Shown: one piece after another, positions 46,401 through 57,180 of the stretch
How the letters are laid out: each line of letters opens with the position of its first letter
Position numbering within the stretch: the stretch's first letter is position 1
Origin: Adiantum capillus-veneris
Taxonomy: Eukaryota > Streptophyta > Polypodiopsida > Polypodiales > Pteridaceae
Direction: 5' to 3'
Assembly (NCBI GenBank): GCA_014529385.2
Contig: CM043960.1
Location: 37,648,781 to 37,712,780 of the forward strand
Length of the DNA: 64,000 nt
The notes under the pieces: generated by a model
The model's input: only the letters and a program-made list of their open reading frames with translations
Database searches by the model: none
What the model was told of the DNA's origin: nothing
Translations under genes and position numbers: made by a program

Positions 46401-47786
46401 AAACGCAAGCCGGATGGTGAGATCGATCGCCATAAGGCTCGACTTGTTGCAAAGGGTTATGCACAACAAAAAGGCATAGATTATGAAGAGACTTTTGCTC
46501 CCACTTGTCGTATGACTACTGTGCGTTTTCTATGTGCATTGGTAGCTCATTTTGGTTGGGATGTACATCAATCAGACATTGTTACTGCTTTCTTGAATGG
46601 TGACATATTTGAGGAAGTTTATGTAACGCAGCCTCGCGGTTTTGTCATAAAAGGACAAGAGGACAAAGTGTGCAAATGTAAGAAGGCTTTGTATGGGTTG
46701 AAGCAATCTCCTCGTGCTTGGTATGAGAAAGCTGACACTCATTTGGTTAAACGAGGCTTTCGTAACAGTCCAACAGAAAGCACATTGTATGTAAAGCGTG
46801 AGGATGATGTATTTCTCATTGTGGTTCTTTATGTTGATGATTTGCTGATCACTGGACCAAATGAGAGACATATTGCTGAATTTAAGGCTGATTTGAATGC
46901 TACTTTCAAGATGAAAGATTTGGGGCTGTTGCATCATTACTTGGGTATACAGTTTAAGCAGTGTGATGGTGGTATTGCCTTGTGTCAGAAAAGTTACATA
47001 GAGACATTGCTATGTAAGTTTGGACTTGAGGATTGCAAACCTATTGCCACTCCCATGGAAACAGGTTTGAAGTTGAGTCTACATGATGCTGGCGATCCTG
47101 CTGATGTCACTCTTTACCAAACTGCTGTTGGCTGCCTCATTTATGTATGCAACACGAGGCCAGATATTCAGTTTGCAGTCTCGCAGGTCAGCAGATTTAT
47201 GCATAGCCCAGGGTCTAAGCATTGGCAGGCTGTCAAGAGGATTTTCCACTACCTTAGTGGCACTTTACATCTTGGCTTGTTTTATCCCAAGGGGGGATCA
47301 TTGCCGCCAGACTTACATGCTTTTTCGGACTCAGATTGGGCTGGTTGTTTTGACACGCGAGTGTCCACAAGTGGTTTTTGTTTCATGCTTGGCAGTTCAT
47401 GTATATCATGGTTGAGCAAGAAGCAACCTACTGTGGCCACTTCGAGTTGTGAGGCTGAGTACAGGGCAGTCTTCACAGCTACGGTTGAGTGTGTATGGCT
47501 CAGACGCCTTATGGCTGACTTGGGTGTTGGACAGGACACTGCCAACACTATCTACACTGACAGTTAGAGCGCATTGGCAGTTGCGAGGAACCCAGTTTTT
47601 CATGCTCGCACAAAGCACATTGAGGTGCATTACCACTATGTCAGGGAGAGGCTCTCAGCAGGAGAGATCAGCTTGGCTTATGTGCCAACACAGGACAACC
47701 TTGCAGATCTTTTCACAAAGGCATTGTCTCGTGAGAAGCTTGAAGCTTTCCGCAAAGCTTTGGGCTTACTCCCCTTTGTGGACTGA
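43500..47786 (+). CDS. Copia C2 gag-pol polyprotein with one premature stop
   Basis: The start is ATG 43500 (MADNNNTDVFKMF); an upstream in-frame ATG at 43440 is less likely because it lies in leader text. One frame of 1428 codons runs to TGA 47784-47786, interrupted only by TAG 47565-47567 (codon 1356), where copy C1 has CAG. Domains in order with approximate residues: gag of the UBN2 type (20-240), zinc knuckle CHYCKANDHLIKSC (about 283-296), aspartic protease WYFDSGATKHIT (about 367-378), GAG-pre-integrase with LWHARFGHLN (about 505), integrase with HSDVCGP, RSDRGGEY and VAERKN (about 568, 633, 671), RT with AIGTKWVYK, YVDDLL (about 1111), and RNase H with SDSDWAG and CEAEYRA (about 1277-1330). 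The order protease, integrase, RT, RNase H defines Copia. The stop removes the last 73 residues of RNase H. The product would form cytoplasmic virus-like particles and direct integration. Confidence 0.96.
47565..47567 (+). other. Nonsense codon in the C2 RNase H
   Basis: TAG in ACTGACAGTTAGAGCGCA. The sister copy has CAG at the same place (1853-1855). A single C-to-T change at a CHG site explains it. Confidence 0.93.
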
Positions 47787-47850
47787 TCCTGTCCTCAGGG
47801 CATGGCACTTCCGTTTACTCATGTGCCAGCTCTCGTTCACCGCATCACTC

Positions 47851-47861
47851 CAGGGGGGATT
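47851..47861 (+). other. Polypurine tract of Copia C2
   Basis: CAGGGGGGATT directly before the 3' LTR. Confidence 0.85.
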
Positions 47862-48088
47862 TGTTACCATATACATGTGGTAGTGATGTGTGTGAACACA
47901 CTAGGACCGCCGGGGCATTTTTTCCCTCTTTAGGAGGTTTTTTCCCCCGTGCATTGTATATACGCCCATCACTCTAGGGCTATCTATCTTTCCATTGCAC
48001 ACTAAGTAATACACTCTCTATTGTGTGCCTTGAGCTTCCTTCGTCTTCTCCAAGCTGTGTGTGTTTCTCTGCAACCCTAATTCCAACA
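47862..48088 (+). repeat. 3' LTR of Copia C2
   Basis: 227 bp, no difference from the 5' LTR found on base-by-base reading. Confidence 0.98.
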
Positions 48089-48093
48089 TATAT

Positions 48094-48509
48094 CTCACTT
48101 TTTTGAATCAAGAGCGACATGCACACCTTTGGACAATGTATAAGTCTTCTCAATTAAGTTTTTTGCAAGTATTGAGGAGAGTTCGCATAAACATAAGTAT
48201 TGAGGACAGGATGTGGCAACCAAATAAAATAACAATAACACATCTTAAACAAAATGACATCTACAAACCAAATTCTCAACAAAGTCATCAATTAGCAACT
48301 CCAAAACAAATTCATTGCCATAAACATAGAGAGAATACAATGCGTCTCAAAAAAGGACGGGGTAATTTGCCATTAAAATTTCCAACTACAGTCTACAATG
48401 TCTTTAAGAAACTGTGATATCCACCGCTTCTTCAAGATCTACGTTCAATACTTCCTCAAGCATATCCAGCGTTTCTTGAATATCTGCCTCGTGACTTGGT
48501 CCTGCCTCC
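48094..48509. other. hAT sequence right of Copia C2
   Basis: No gene is recognised between the Copia duplication and the last exon of the minus-strand gene. Confidence 0.5.
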
Positions 48510-50901
48510 TCAAGCAAGAGAGAGAGGACCATATAGCACTTCGTATATGGCAAGTTTTTGCGATAAAACAACTACTTTTGCTTCTTTGGCTACCAACTTC
48601 TCTTGTAGCGAGAGAACACTCTCTCCTTGGCTAGCTAGTGTAGCCCCCCGAGACATGATATTGACAATTTGTTCATGCTCATGTGGTAGGAGCACCACTG
48701 GCCTCTTTCGTGCTGGTGGATCTGCCTCCCCACGATGCGCTTGTGCCCTTTCTTTAGCTCTTCCAAGTCTGACACCAATGTTGAAAGGACGGTCTATCCA
48801 AAGGACGTGCTTCTTCATTATATCTTGCACGCAGACTTGCTGGATGAAGTACATGGCAACTTGATTATTATTAGGTAGACTGCGCTCCTTTTGGATGAAG
48901 CGTAGAAGCAACACATGCACGAGCCCTTTGTGTTGCAAATCTGAGTTTTTCAATGGTGCCATTGCCTTGGCATTGTTAGGTGTCGACTATGGTGGGTGCC
49001 AACGAGGGTAAGCCATGGCTTAGGAGAGCGTGCAGCAGAAGGGATTGAATGAGATAGGGGAGAGAGATTCGACACACCAAGACAAGACAGAAAATAACAC
49101 GCTATGTTGATATTGAATTCCTTTGTAAACATATCTTACAATATAAAGCCAAAAGAGGCTACCATGCAAACTTGACTTGCAACTGCATGCTTATCTACAT
49201 GCTTATGTGCATGCCATAAGGGCATGTGCCCACGGGTAGCCTTAAAATCGAAACTGGAAGGGCTTGAATACCCAAAATTCCCCCCCTCAAGCCTAAACTA
49301 AACAGGCAACTCATGATACCTCGAGTTTTTTGTGTACTCGTCAATCGTGAGTTTTAGGTTCTCTCACATCCAAGGATTTCTGGTGTATCCATAACCTCGT
49401 GCTATGATAGTAGAACCCCCCCTTGAACATATAGGGTGTAGGTCAAAAATTAGCTACCAATAGATGGATTTTTTGGTTCACTGCCAAACCTTGGGTTTTA
49501 GGTGTACCCAGTAACCTCACAAGAAGCGAGACAAAAATGGACTGAGAACAAATAGTTTTGGGAGGTCTTACCACTTATTGTGTGGTAGTGTCTATAACCC
49601 TATACAACATTTTGACTTCATGGAAATAACTGACAACAGATAATGTAAAATAGAGGCTTTGACTGGAAAGTATATGACAAAACAAGACTATAACACTGAA
49701 CTGGTAAAATAATTTGTGAAAACTTGTACTGCAATCACGAAGCAGATACTCATGTGAGATGTGTAGTAGTTGTTGATGTATCGAGTGCTTGAAGCAGAAC
49801 TGTTGGAAAGGCTGGATGGTTCTTCACTTTCTTTTCATTATTAATAAGCTTTGATTGCGGAGTCGCATATTTGCTCTTCTTGTATTGACCTTGATTTCAA
49901 TATCCTGCATTGAACAATGCCAATATGTAAACCCTTTTGAAATCTTTAAGCTCTACAAAGCCACCGAACACAACTTGGCAATGACGATGAATAACAGAGT
50001 GTGAATGGCCTTATGTGTGAACCCTAGCTTCAATAGGAGATTTTAATCAACACTTTATTTTGTGTTTATAAAAATAACGATCTACAGGCAGTCCGACCGG
50101 CTCTCTGAAGCACTGCGTGCAACGAGAATGGCACCGCGAGCAGAAACTCTGTGCTGGCTAGACTACACCGTGCGTCTTTGTGATCACCAAACCATGCAGT
50201 TGCGCACCATCCATGAGCTTTGCAATTTGGCCAAGCTCTGCAATCGGCAGCAAATCAAAACATAGTGCTTTAATTCCTACTATAGAGGTGCCAGCTTGCC
50301 AAATCTATCAGCGCCAAGAGCTCCTCTCCTCCTTGCTTTGGCTGCCCACCTGGGCTCTAATACCAGGTGTTAGAGGTGTCGAATATGGTGGGTGCCAACG
50401 AGGGCAAGCCATGGCTTAGGAGAGCATGCAGCAAAAGGGATTAAACGAGATACGACAGAGAGATTCGACACAGCAAGACAAGACAAAAAATAACACGCCA
50501 TGTTGATATTGAATTCCTTTGTAAACATACCTTACAATATAAAGCCAAAAGAGGTTGCCATGCAAACTTGACTTGCAACTGCATGCTTATCTGCATGCCA
50601 TAAGGGTATGTGCCCATGGGTAGACTACCAATTAAAACTGGATCGGGCTTGAATACCCAAAAGGCATGACCTGACCTCCTGAACAGTACGTCTTTCACAA
50701 AAAAGGAGGGACAGCACATACGTACGTCCTCCAATTTCATTGGTTTGCCCTCAAAACCCTCGGGCTCCGTGGCTTCGACAAAGAATAAGGAGAGGTCTTG
50801 AGCCCCGTAACGTAGGCTCTCCTCTCTGAGGACGCGTTGAGACTCCTCGTGGTTGAGCTCACCGTCGACATCCAGGGAGGAGCGTATGGGACTGCCATTT
50901 C
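48510..50901 (-). pseudogene. Unknown hAT cargo gene, split by a TRIM insertion
   Basis: Minus-strand coding text starts at an acceptor CGATAG near 50902 (GNGSPIRSSLDVDGELNHEESQ) and runs to 50663. It resumes in frame at 48973 on the other side of the TRIM element and goes on to 48510. The frame is continuous (RRSGHA then KAMAPLKNSDL) when the insert and one GGCAT copy are left out. The product would be about 230 residues. I see EESLRYGAQDLSLFFVEATEPEGFEG, then MKKHVLWIDRPFNIGVRLGRAKERAQ and a final leucine-rich helix (SLQEKLVAKEAKVVVLSQKLA) that could form a coiled coil. I recognise no family. It lies downstream of, and in the same direction as, the kinase-like pseudogene and could be its 3' continuation or a separate gene. 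Confidence 0.55.
48974..50662 (-). mobile_element. TRIM-like non-autonomous Copia-type element
   Basis: Two direct repeats of about 300 bp, 48974-49277 and 50368-50662, both begin TGTTAG-GGTGTCGA and end TTGAATACCCAAAA. They enclose about 1.1 kb with no ORF. Flanks are a perfect 5-bp duplication GGCAT (48969-48973 and 50663-50667). On the minus strand a PBS TGGTATTAGAGCC (50353-50365) lies next to the right LTR and a purine tract (reverse of TTCCCCCCCT, 49278-49287) next to the left LTR. The element therefore runs right to left. It was mobilised in trans, presumably by Copia proteins. Confidence 0.88.
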
Positions 50902-51143
50902 CTATCGAATAAAATGATAATAACATATTAGATTGAAATGATAGATACACATTGATTAAAAAACTACATTCGATGGTACAATCAATGCTCAACATACACA
51001 ATTTTAAAATTCAGATCTCTCTCATCACTTTGACAACACCAATGTAATAAATTAGCATGAAATTTCAAGACAATGGACATGAGACAAGACAAAATTGTTT
51101 CATTGCAAAGTATAGATACATTCTCAAATTACAAGGTATGATT

Positions 51144-52426
51144 TCAATCATTGGATGGCCTCAAGCCTGCACTATGTGGGAGCGTGCGACCAACACGCTT
51201 AATGCCTTGTAACATGCTGAGGAGATCATGTGAGGACTTGCACTGGGTGGGATTGGGAGATACACAAGTGCACAGGACTTCATGAAAGCGTTTGAGGAAA
51301 GCGATATAATTAGTGTCATCATCCTTAGGTAAATATTTAAGGAGTTCTTAAATGAATTTACAAAGGGAGTAGATATCTTGGTTGTGCGTGTAGATTGGAG
51401 GATTTGTGGATATACATTCGGGAGCCACCCACCAATATTGCTTGCTCCAGGTTTCCCTAGTCGATGGGAGAAGATCTGGCAACTTCGGAAATGTGTTCTC
51501 TGTGGAATACAAGGGTGCACTACCCCAATCACAAACGCCCACATATACTCCAGCCCAACCAAAATGCAGCAAGATATTACTTCCATGAACATCATTATGA
51601 GTGATGTTATTCGCGTGCATAAAGATGAAGGTTCGGAGCAATCCATTAATGATAGGCCATATATTCAGCTTGACGGCTTCAACAGTCCCCTCGACGTCTT
51701 TGAAACCCTTGCTCATGGCCACATTCTTCCCCTCCTTTTGGAGTCTCTCTAGCCAGTGGTCGAGGTTTCCACCATTCCACATCTTGAAGATGAGGGTGGA
51801 AGCTCGCGTGGTGTGTCTTGCCAATCCTAGAGTAGCAATGATTCCACTATGAGTGATATTTATAATTGTGGCCTCATGCAGCACTATGTCATTGGCACTC
51901 TTATGGCCATCACCCTTGACTAGCTTGCCGGTGTAAAATTCATCTATGAGGTCTCATGATTGACTTTCACCTTTGTGACCATGCCATATCTACCTTCTCT
52001 AATGCTTGCAATTTGTGAAAATTCAATGCAAGCCATGCGCATGATGACGAGGTCGCATGGGTCTAAACTTCCCATGTTGGGTGGCATTGGGACATTTCTA
52101 TCAATTGGTACTTCCGAAGTGGCAGGCACTTCGGGTGCATACTTGGGCTCTTCTACTCGCGGTCTCTTTCCCTGTTGCTTCATGCTTCTATAGAGGACCT
52201 CTACTTCCTTCATGCGGTCCATGAAGCTAGACTTTCCTTTAATTTTCTTGTCAAGGGTTTCTGCAACTCTGCAAACTTGCCCTATGATGCAACTCACGTC
52301 GTGGCCCAACTGACCACCTGTAAGGACTTCAATCCCACCTGAAGCACTACAAAATTTTGCAACTAGTGTTGCATATGTACCACTACATAACTCATCCAAA
52401 CATGATTTGTACGAGGACTCTTGCAA
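51144..52426 (-). pseudogene. Divergent protein kinase-like cargo gene in the hAT, disrupted
   Basis: On the minus strand the N-terminal 120 residues (from 52426) have a basic helix (DKKIKGKSSFMDRMKEVEVLYRS) and a proline-rich linker. A kinase fold follows: glycine loop IREGRYGMVTKV (about 51990), the beta-3 lysine in FYTGKLVKG after a one-base frameshift near 51947, an alpha-C-like glutamate in LHEATII, WNGGNLDHWLERL, catalytic loop THNDVHGSNILLHF (HxD with V-H for L-K), metal-binding CDWGSA (DWG for DFG) and VAPECI (APE motif). A TAA at 51348-51350 interrupts the C-lobe and the frame ends at TGA 51144-51146. The key H, D, N and second D are kept. Plant relatives would phosphorylate serine/threonine. 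Whether it was captured from the host or belongs to the hAT lineage is open. Confidence 0.7.
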
Positions 52427-53813
52427 GACTTCCGGGAGGCGATCACTTCATAATCCATAAAGATGAGTGCATACGAATTCTTCGACATATTTGTGCTCAA
52501 CTTCCGTTATCTTGCCTATAATACCCATGATGTGTGTAGAAGCTAAAACTAAGAAACAAAAAACCATAATTTCTCATCCATATAAGTGACATGTAATGCA
52601 ACACATTCTAGTCATTCGTTGCAACCTATATACGCAAGACAACCATGAAGCAATCACCCTAAACCCTAAACCACAGGTCCACATGAATGTAATTTATGAA
52701 TAACATACACAAGAACATCCACACAATTATGCATGATGTTAATTATGATTTTTCATATCATAAAAAAATATGTTATGATTTTTTGAATTAAAAACCTCGC
52801 ATGTATGCGATGCTATCAATAGGAATGTGACAAAGTCATACAAATACACATTATTTTACAAATTACAAAGAACAATGTAAAGCGTGGTGTCATGTGTGTA
52901 TCCCTCTCATTGTAAGGATCTAAGCAAATCCTAAGCACTAGACGCAGGGGTTTTATTCTTGTTGTAAGAGCAAAGGATAAACGTTTGATCCAGACGTCGA
53001 GAACGATCACACTTTAAAACTCAATTGCTCATCAAATAATGGTTTTTTCCCACAAATCGTGTCTAAGAGAAACTCCTCCCATTGTAAGAGAACCGAAGAT
53101 CATGACGTGGGGAGTAGTTTAAAGATTACACATTTCTCATTATCCATATCTACAATTAGATCTACGAATCATGTGGTCCATGAAAACGTATATCGAAAAG
53201 TGTAAAGCTTAATGACTCACTAGATAAAAAATTTATTCGCACAGATCGTGTCTAGGAGTAACTTCTTCTGTTGTAAGAACCAAGGCTCAGACGCAGGAAG
53301 AAGTATGATTTTTTGTAAGTTCACATGTCATTGGAGCTTATTTTACCTAAATCATCGTACAAAGTAAGAGTGTCGTGAGACATATCAAACAAATGCACCT
53401 GCTATTTAATGGTCTTCTAAATCACTGTACAAAATATGAGTGCCGACAAGCATATCAAAACAATGTACGGTGTTATCTAAATTCCTAGAACATTGACTCA
53501 AGTAAGAGTGCTGCAAAGCATATCAGAACAAGAGTCAATGTTTTCTAAAATTTTTCTAAATTACTATGGGAGTAAGATATAAAATCAAACAACCCATAAT
53601 AATTTCTATACCCTAAATTTGAAAATGTTATGTGACTAAGAGGGCCCGAAGGCGTATCAGAGACACATACAATTATATAATCACGTGAAAATAAAATTAC
53701 TTTTTTTTATATAAAAACACGAATGTGAAGAGAAAAGATGCTACCAATACGCGAAGCTGACCTGCTCGAAAAATGACTGCAACTTGTGTGAACTAAGGAG
53801 AGAGCTAGAGAGA

Positions 53814-53886
<73 letters not shown>

Positions 53887-54130
53887 AGAGAGAGAGAGAG
53901 AGAGCTAGGAGTGTGAGCTAGCGAGAGTGAGAGAGCTCTACAAGGGATCTCGATCAAAAACGTATCGAAGAGTGACGTTTTTTTTAAAAATGATCTACCG
54001 TATCGATCGATATTCTTTCGATAGATTTTGGTATCAAATGATATAGTGTTGATCGATATTGTTTCGATCAAAAGACTATCGATCGAAAGAATATAAATTA
54101 TTCAAAAATACCACATATTATACGAGAATA
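52427..54130. repeat. hAT right subterminal region with degenerate repeats and (GT)n/(GA)n
   Basis: No gene. 53040-53320 has repeats of the type ATCGTGTCTA-GAG-AACT-CT-C-TTGTAAGA, and 53380-53560 has AA-AGTGC-G-AAGCATATCA. A GT then GA microsatellite spans 53815-53901. ATCGATCGA-type words cluster at 53998-54085 as at the left end. Confidence 0.6.
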
Positions 54131-54139
54131 TGCGAATAA

Positions 54140-54173
54140 TGACGATTTATTTGGTCGAATAAATGCAACCCAG
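54140..54173 (-). repeat. hAT right terminal inverted repeat
   Basis: It ends CGAATAAATGCAACCCAG, whose reverse complement CTGGGTTGCATTTATTCG matches the left end CTAAGTTGCATGATTCG at most positions. Followed by AATCTGAA. Confidence 0.88.
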
Positions 54174-54181
54174 AATCTGAA

Positions 54182-55650
54182 GGACCATAGTTACAAGGAT
54201 GTGACAAGAACACCTATGGAGGAGTTTGATTCCGCTACTATCGTAGGATAAGAACTTCCAGCATGGTTGGGTAAGCCTAAAGAGTTGTGGATGTGTGGAG
54301 CTTCGCAATGCGGAAGCTTAAAGCGAGAGGAAGGCATCCTAGAAAGGGCAATTGAAGATAAGGAATATATCCCAAAACCCTTTCCCGAGGAAGAATTAGA
54401 GCCACTTGAAAGGGAACACATCTTGGCTACTCTTGATGTATGTGCTATTCAAGACGATCCAACAACAAAGTTTTGTGATGAAAATGGCTATGATGTCGTT
54501 CCTTTATTTGCAGTGAGTATGATCCAGGAAAATGAAGACAAAGAAGAAGACGAGTTCTATAAATCTGTAGAGAACACTTGGAGCTTCAAGAAGATGCAAA
54601 CAATGGAAATCTGGACGAACCTACTACAAGTGACAAGAACAAAAGTTTAACTAATGCGCTGTTTTATGATTGTCCAAATCAAAAACCCAGGAACCAATGT
54701 CACCACTACAAGAATAAAGTGCATCAGAAGTGGATTCCAAAATCCTTGGTGGAAATGCAATCGCAACAAGCACCCTCAAACGTGGCTCCTATACATGAAG
54801 AAAAGACTCAGCCAAAAAGAGCACAACCATGTCAACAAGCTACCAACTCTCTAATCAAGTGGATACCAAAGTCATCCAAGAAACAACAATCGAAGAGCAA
54901 ACAGATAGTAGCTTTCTATAGCAAGCTAAAGCCATGAAGGGAAAGTGCTAGAATGAAACCTTGCTGAGGATAACAGCGATAGTGATGATTCTTATGACAT
55001 TCCTTACAATCAACTCAGGTCATCACCATCATTAGTAGCTTTTGTAATGGCCAAAGAAGGCCAAAAGAGAAGAACAACAAGTCAAAACCAAAAAGTTTGA
55101 CAAATCTGGATACCAAAGAGCCAGATTGGCCAAAAGCAGGTACATGGATCAAGAAGACAAAGATCTCGAATGAAAAATCACAAGATCCCAGACCAAAAGG
55201 AAAATAGTCGCTCGGAGCCTACAAGAACATCTAAGAAAAGCACAAAGTCCAAAGCTTTTGCAACTCAGATTTGGGTTCCCAAGAAGTTAACTCAAGCACG
55301 AAGAGGTCAAAAGTTCATTTGGATTCCGAAACGGTTAAATGGTCAACTCCCAAAGTATCAACTCCAAAAGTCTGAATCTCATCGCCAACAAAGAGTACAA
55401 GGGCTGATGGAAAAACCGCAACAAATACACACTAAGACAAGGTGGATCCCAAAGAAATCTCTTCAAACACAAAGGAAGCAGGGACAATTATGGGTTCCCA
55501 AACGAGCAGCATCAACAAAACATCCAGTAATCACAAAGAAGTGGGTCCCAAAGGGAACCAATAACCCTACTAACGCCGCACCGCCACGTTTATCCTTGTG
55601 GTTGGTTATCGTATTTATCCTTTCAATTCCTTCTATGGTTATAGTATAGT
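54182..55650 (+). pseudogene. Gypsy G1 post-protease region: linker and tandem W-(V/I)-P-K domain
   Basis: This continues the protease frame from the left of the hAT. 54267-54650 encodes KPKELWMCGASQCGSLKREEG, an acidic stretch and CDENGYDVVP, matching the linker of gypsy G2. From about 54730 a basic region carries repeated tryptophan motifs: QKWIPKS and IKWIPKS (54728-54870), IWIPKS (about 55105), then in the long frame 55170-55649 IWVPKK, FIWIPKR, RWIPKK, LWVPKR and KWVPKG, spaced 16-45 residues apart in lysine/glutamine-rich text. No RT motif follows. The repeats could bind nucleic acid; that is a guess from charge alone. Frameshifts near 54650 and 54960 break it. Confidence 0.65.
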
Positions 55651-55709
55651 TAGCAGAGAACCCACTCTACCAAACAATGTCAAATACGATAACCAACCAC
55701 AAGGATAAA
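55589..55709. repeat. Perfect 28-bp inverted repeat (stem-loop)
   Basis: Arm 55589-55616 (TTTATCCTTGTGGTTGG...) is the exact reverse complement of 55682-55709, with a 65-base loop. It overlaps the end of the W-P-K frame. Confidence 0.95.
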
Positions 55710-57180
55710 ATACTTCCAAAGAAGCATCAAAAGGATAAGTAAGCCTTCAAAAAAGCTCTACAACCTTCAATCAAGCAAACGATGCAAGAACTTCAAAGAA
55801 CATCACATTGCTTAGAATAGGAAGCTTCGCCATCAAATGCCAATACACAAATTTCTTATACCCACATCTTGCACATCATAAATCTTCTCCATGCATTGAC
55901 TGTGTATGCATAATAGGACTACATTACAAGGCCTGCATAGGCACATTTTTTGATTGTTGAAGCACAACACATACCCTTGGCGATACCATGTTATCAAGGA
56001 AGACTCCAAATAAGAGGGGGGAAGGCATTCTAAATGTGGACCTAGTATTATGAATATTAGAGGGCAATGTTTTGTGAGTTGTATTGAGTTTTTGTGTTTT
56101 ATTGTGACATTTTTTGACAAAATTTAGAGTATATGCCCTCATAATAGCATTACAAGAGGAGTACGGGGACAAAAGCCGTATATGAGCCCCTAGGGACATT
56201 GTACAGTGTACATAGTGTTTAAATTTTTATTAACTTGACTTTGCTTTTTGGTGAGTTGAATTTTGGTTTTATTTAGTTGTTTTTTGAGATTTTCTTGAGA
56301 AAAACAGAAGAAAGATCCATAATCTAGATGAAGAAAAGAGTGAAGAGATGTCGAGCAGTACAAAGAGAAGAAGGTACAAGAAAATGACAAAACTTCACGA
56401 GTTATGCCTCGAAAGTCATCTGCAAAAGCTAGAATGCAGAGGTAAGAAAGAACCATCAAGTGCAAAGTTTCTTATCAGCCACTTCATGCAACTACAAGGC
56501 CACATACAGGGAGTAGATCTTTATACTGTAAATCTTTTATCTTGTATGTGACATAATGAATCCTAACAAACAAAAGGGACTAAGAATACTAGCAAGAACA
56601 AAAGGGGAAAAATTATAGTTCAATCATCTATCATGATAGAGGTCTGCAAGAGCAACCAAAGTCGAGACAAATTATGGTCATCATCATTGGTTCTACATGT
56701 GTTTGGTAGCCAGAAGGTGCCAGAGATGCCCATCAGTCATTCCAAGACTGAAATCCAAAAAGTAAGCTTGGAAAGCCAAATGCAAGTTCAAATCAAGCTT
56801 AACTTTGTCAAGAGGCTATGAATAGAGAATACAAGCTAAGGGTTTGAAAAAAAAAAGAGAGAAGAAGGTCTAACGCTTAGTCAAAGATGCAAACTTTCAA
56901 ATCTCAAGCCGTGATAGCCATCTACATACCTTGTACATCATGTATATGAATTTTGGAGACAAATGGACAATGATAGCTCATCCATGATGAATGATTTCAA
57001 AAAAAGCCATTTTGAAGTAAGTTACTAACTTGGGAAATTAACTGGGGTTTGTCAGGCTTTAATTAAGTCATGTATCAAGTAGAAGCAGTATAATGATTTA
57101 CAAGTCACAGAAAATCTAACAGTGGTAAATGCAACTTTGATCACCTTGATGCAGGAACAAAGGAGTTACCCACAAAGAAG
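55710..57180 (+). other. G1 internal sequence without recognised function
   Basis: Short basic frames (for example 56348-56551, MSSSTKRRRYKKMTKLHE) show no known motif. No RT, RNase H or integrase is found here, although this is where they should be. Confidence 0.6.

Larger units (their letters stand above)
42911..48088 (+). mobile_element. Copia element C2, complete, very young
   Basis: It is bounded by 227-bp LTRs that are identical by eye and by a perfect 5-bp duplication TATAT (42906-42910 and 48089-48093). PBS, gag-pol and polypurine tract are all in place. Total length 5178 bp. It lies inside the hAT just after the transposase stop. The only obvious defect is one nonsense codon in RNase H. 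Confidence 0.98.
39378..54173 (+). mobile_element. hAT DNA transposon, 14.8 kb, hosting Copia C2 and a TRIM
   Basis: It is flanked by a perfect 8-bp duplication AATCTGAA (39370-39377 and 54174-54181), the size typical of hAT. The ends are short imperfect inverted repeats: left CTAAGTTGCATGATTCG, right (reverse complement) CTGGGTTGCATTTATTCG. Subterminal copies of ATCGATCGA and GATCAAAAGACTATC occur near both ends (39510-39575 and 54000-54085). Inside: a BED-type hAT transposase, Copia C2, a TRIM-like element, an unknown minus-strand gene and a kinase-like pseudogene. The disrupted gypsy reading frame is restored exactly by removing it, which confirms the borders. Confidence 0.93.

Noticed and set aside
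56348-56551. Basic N-terminal ORF (STKRRRYKK) as a possible nuclear protein
   Set aside because: 67 codons, no motif, within a decayed gypsy interior; chance cannot be excluded.
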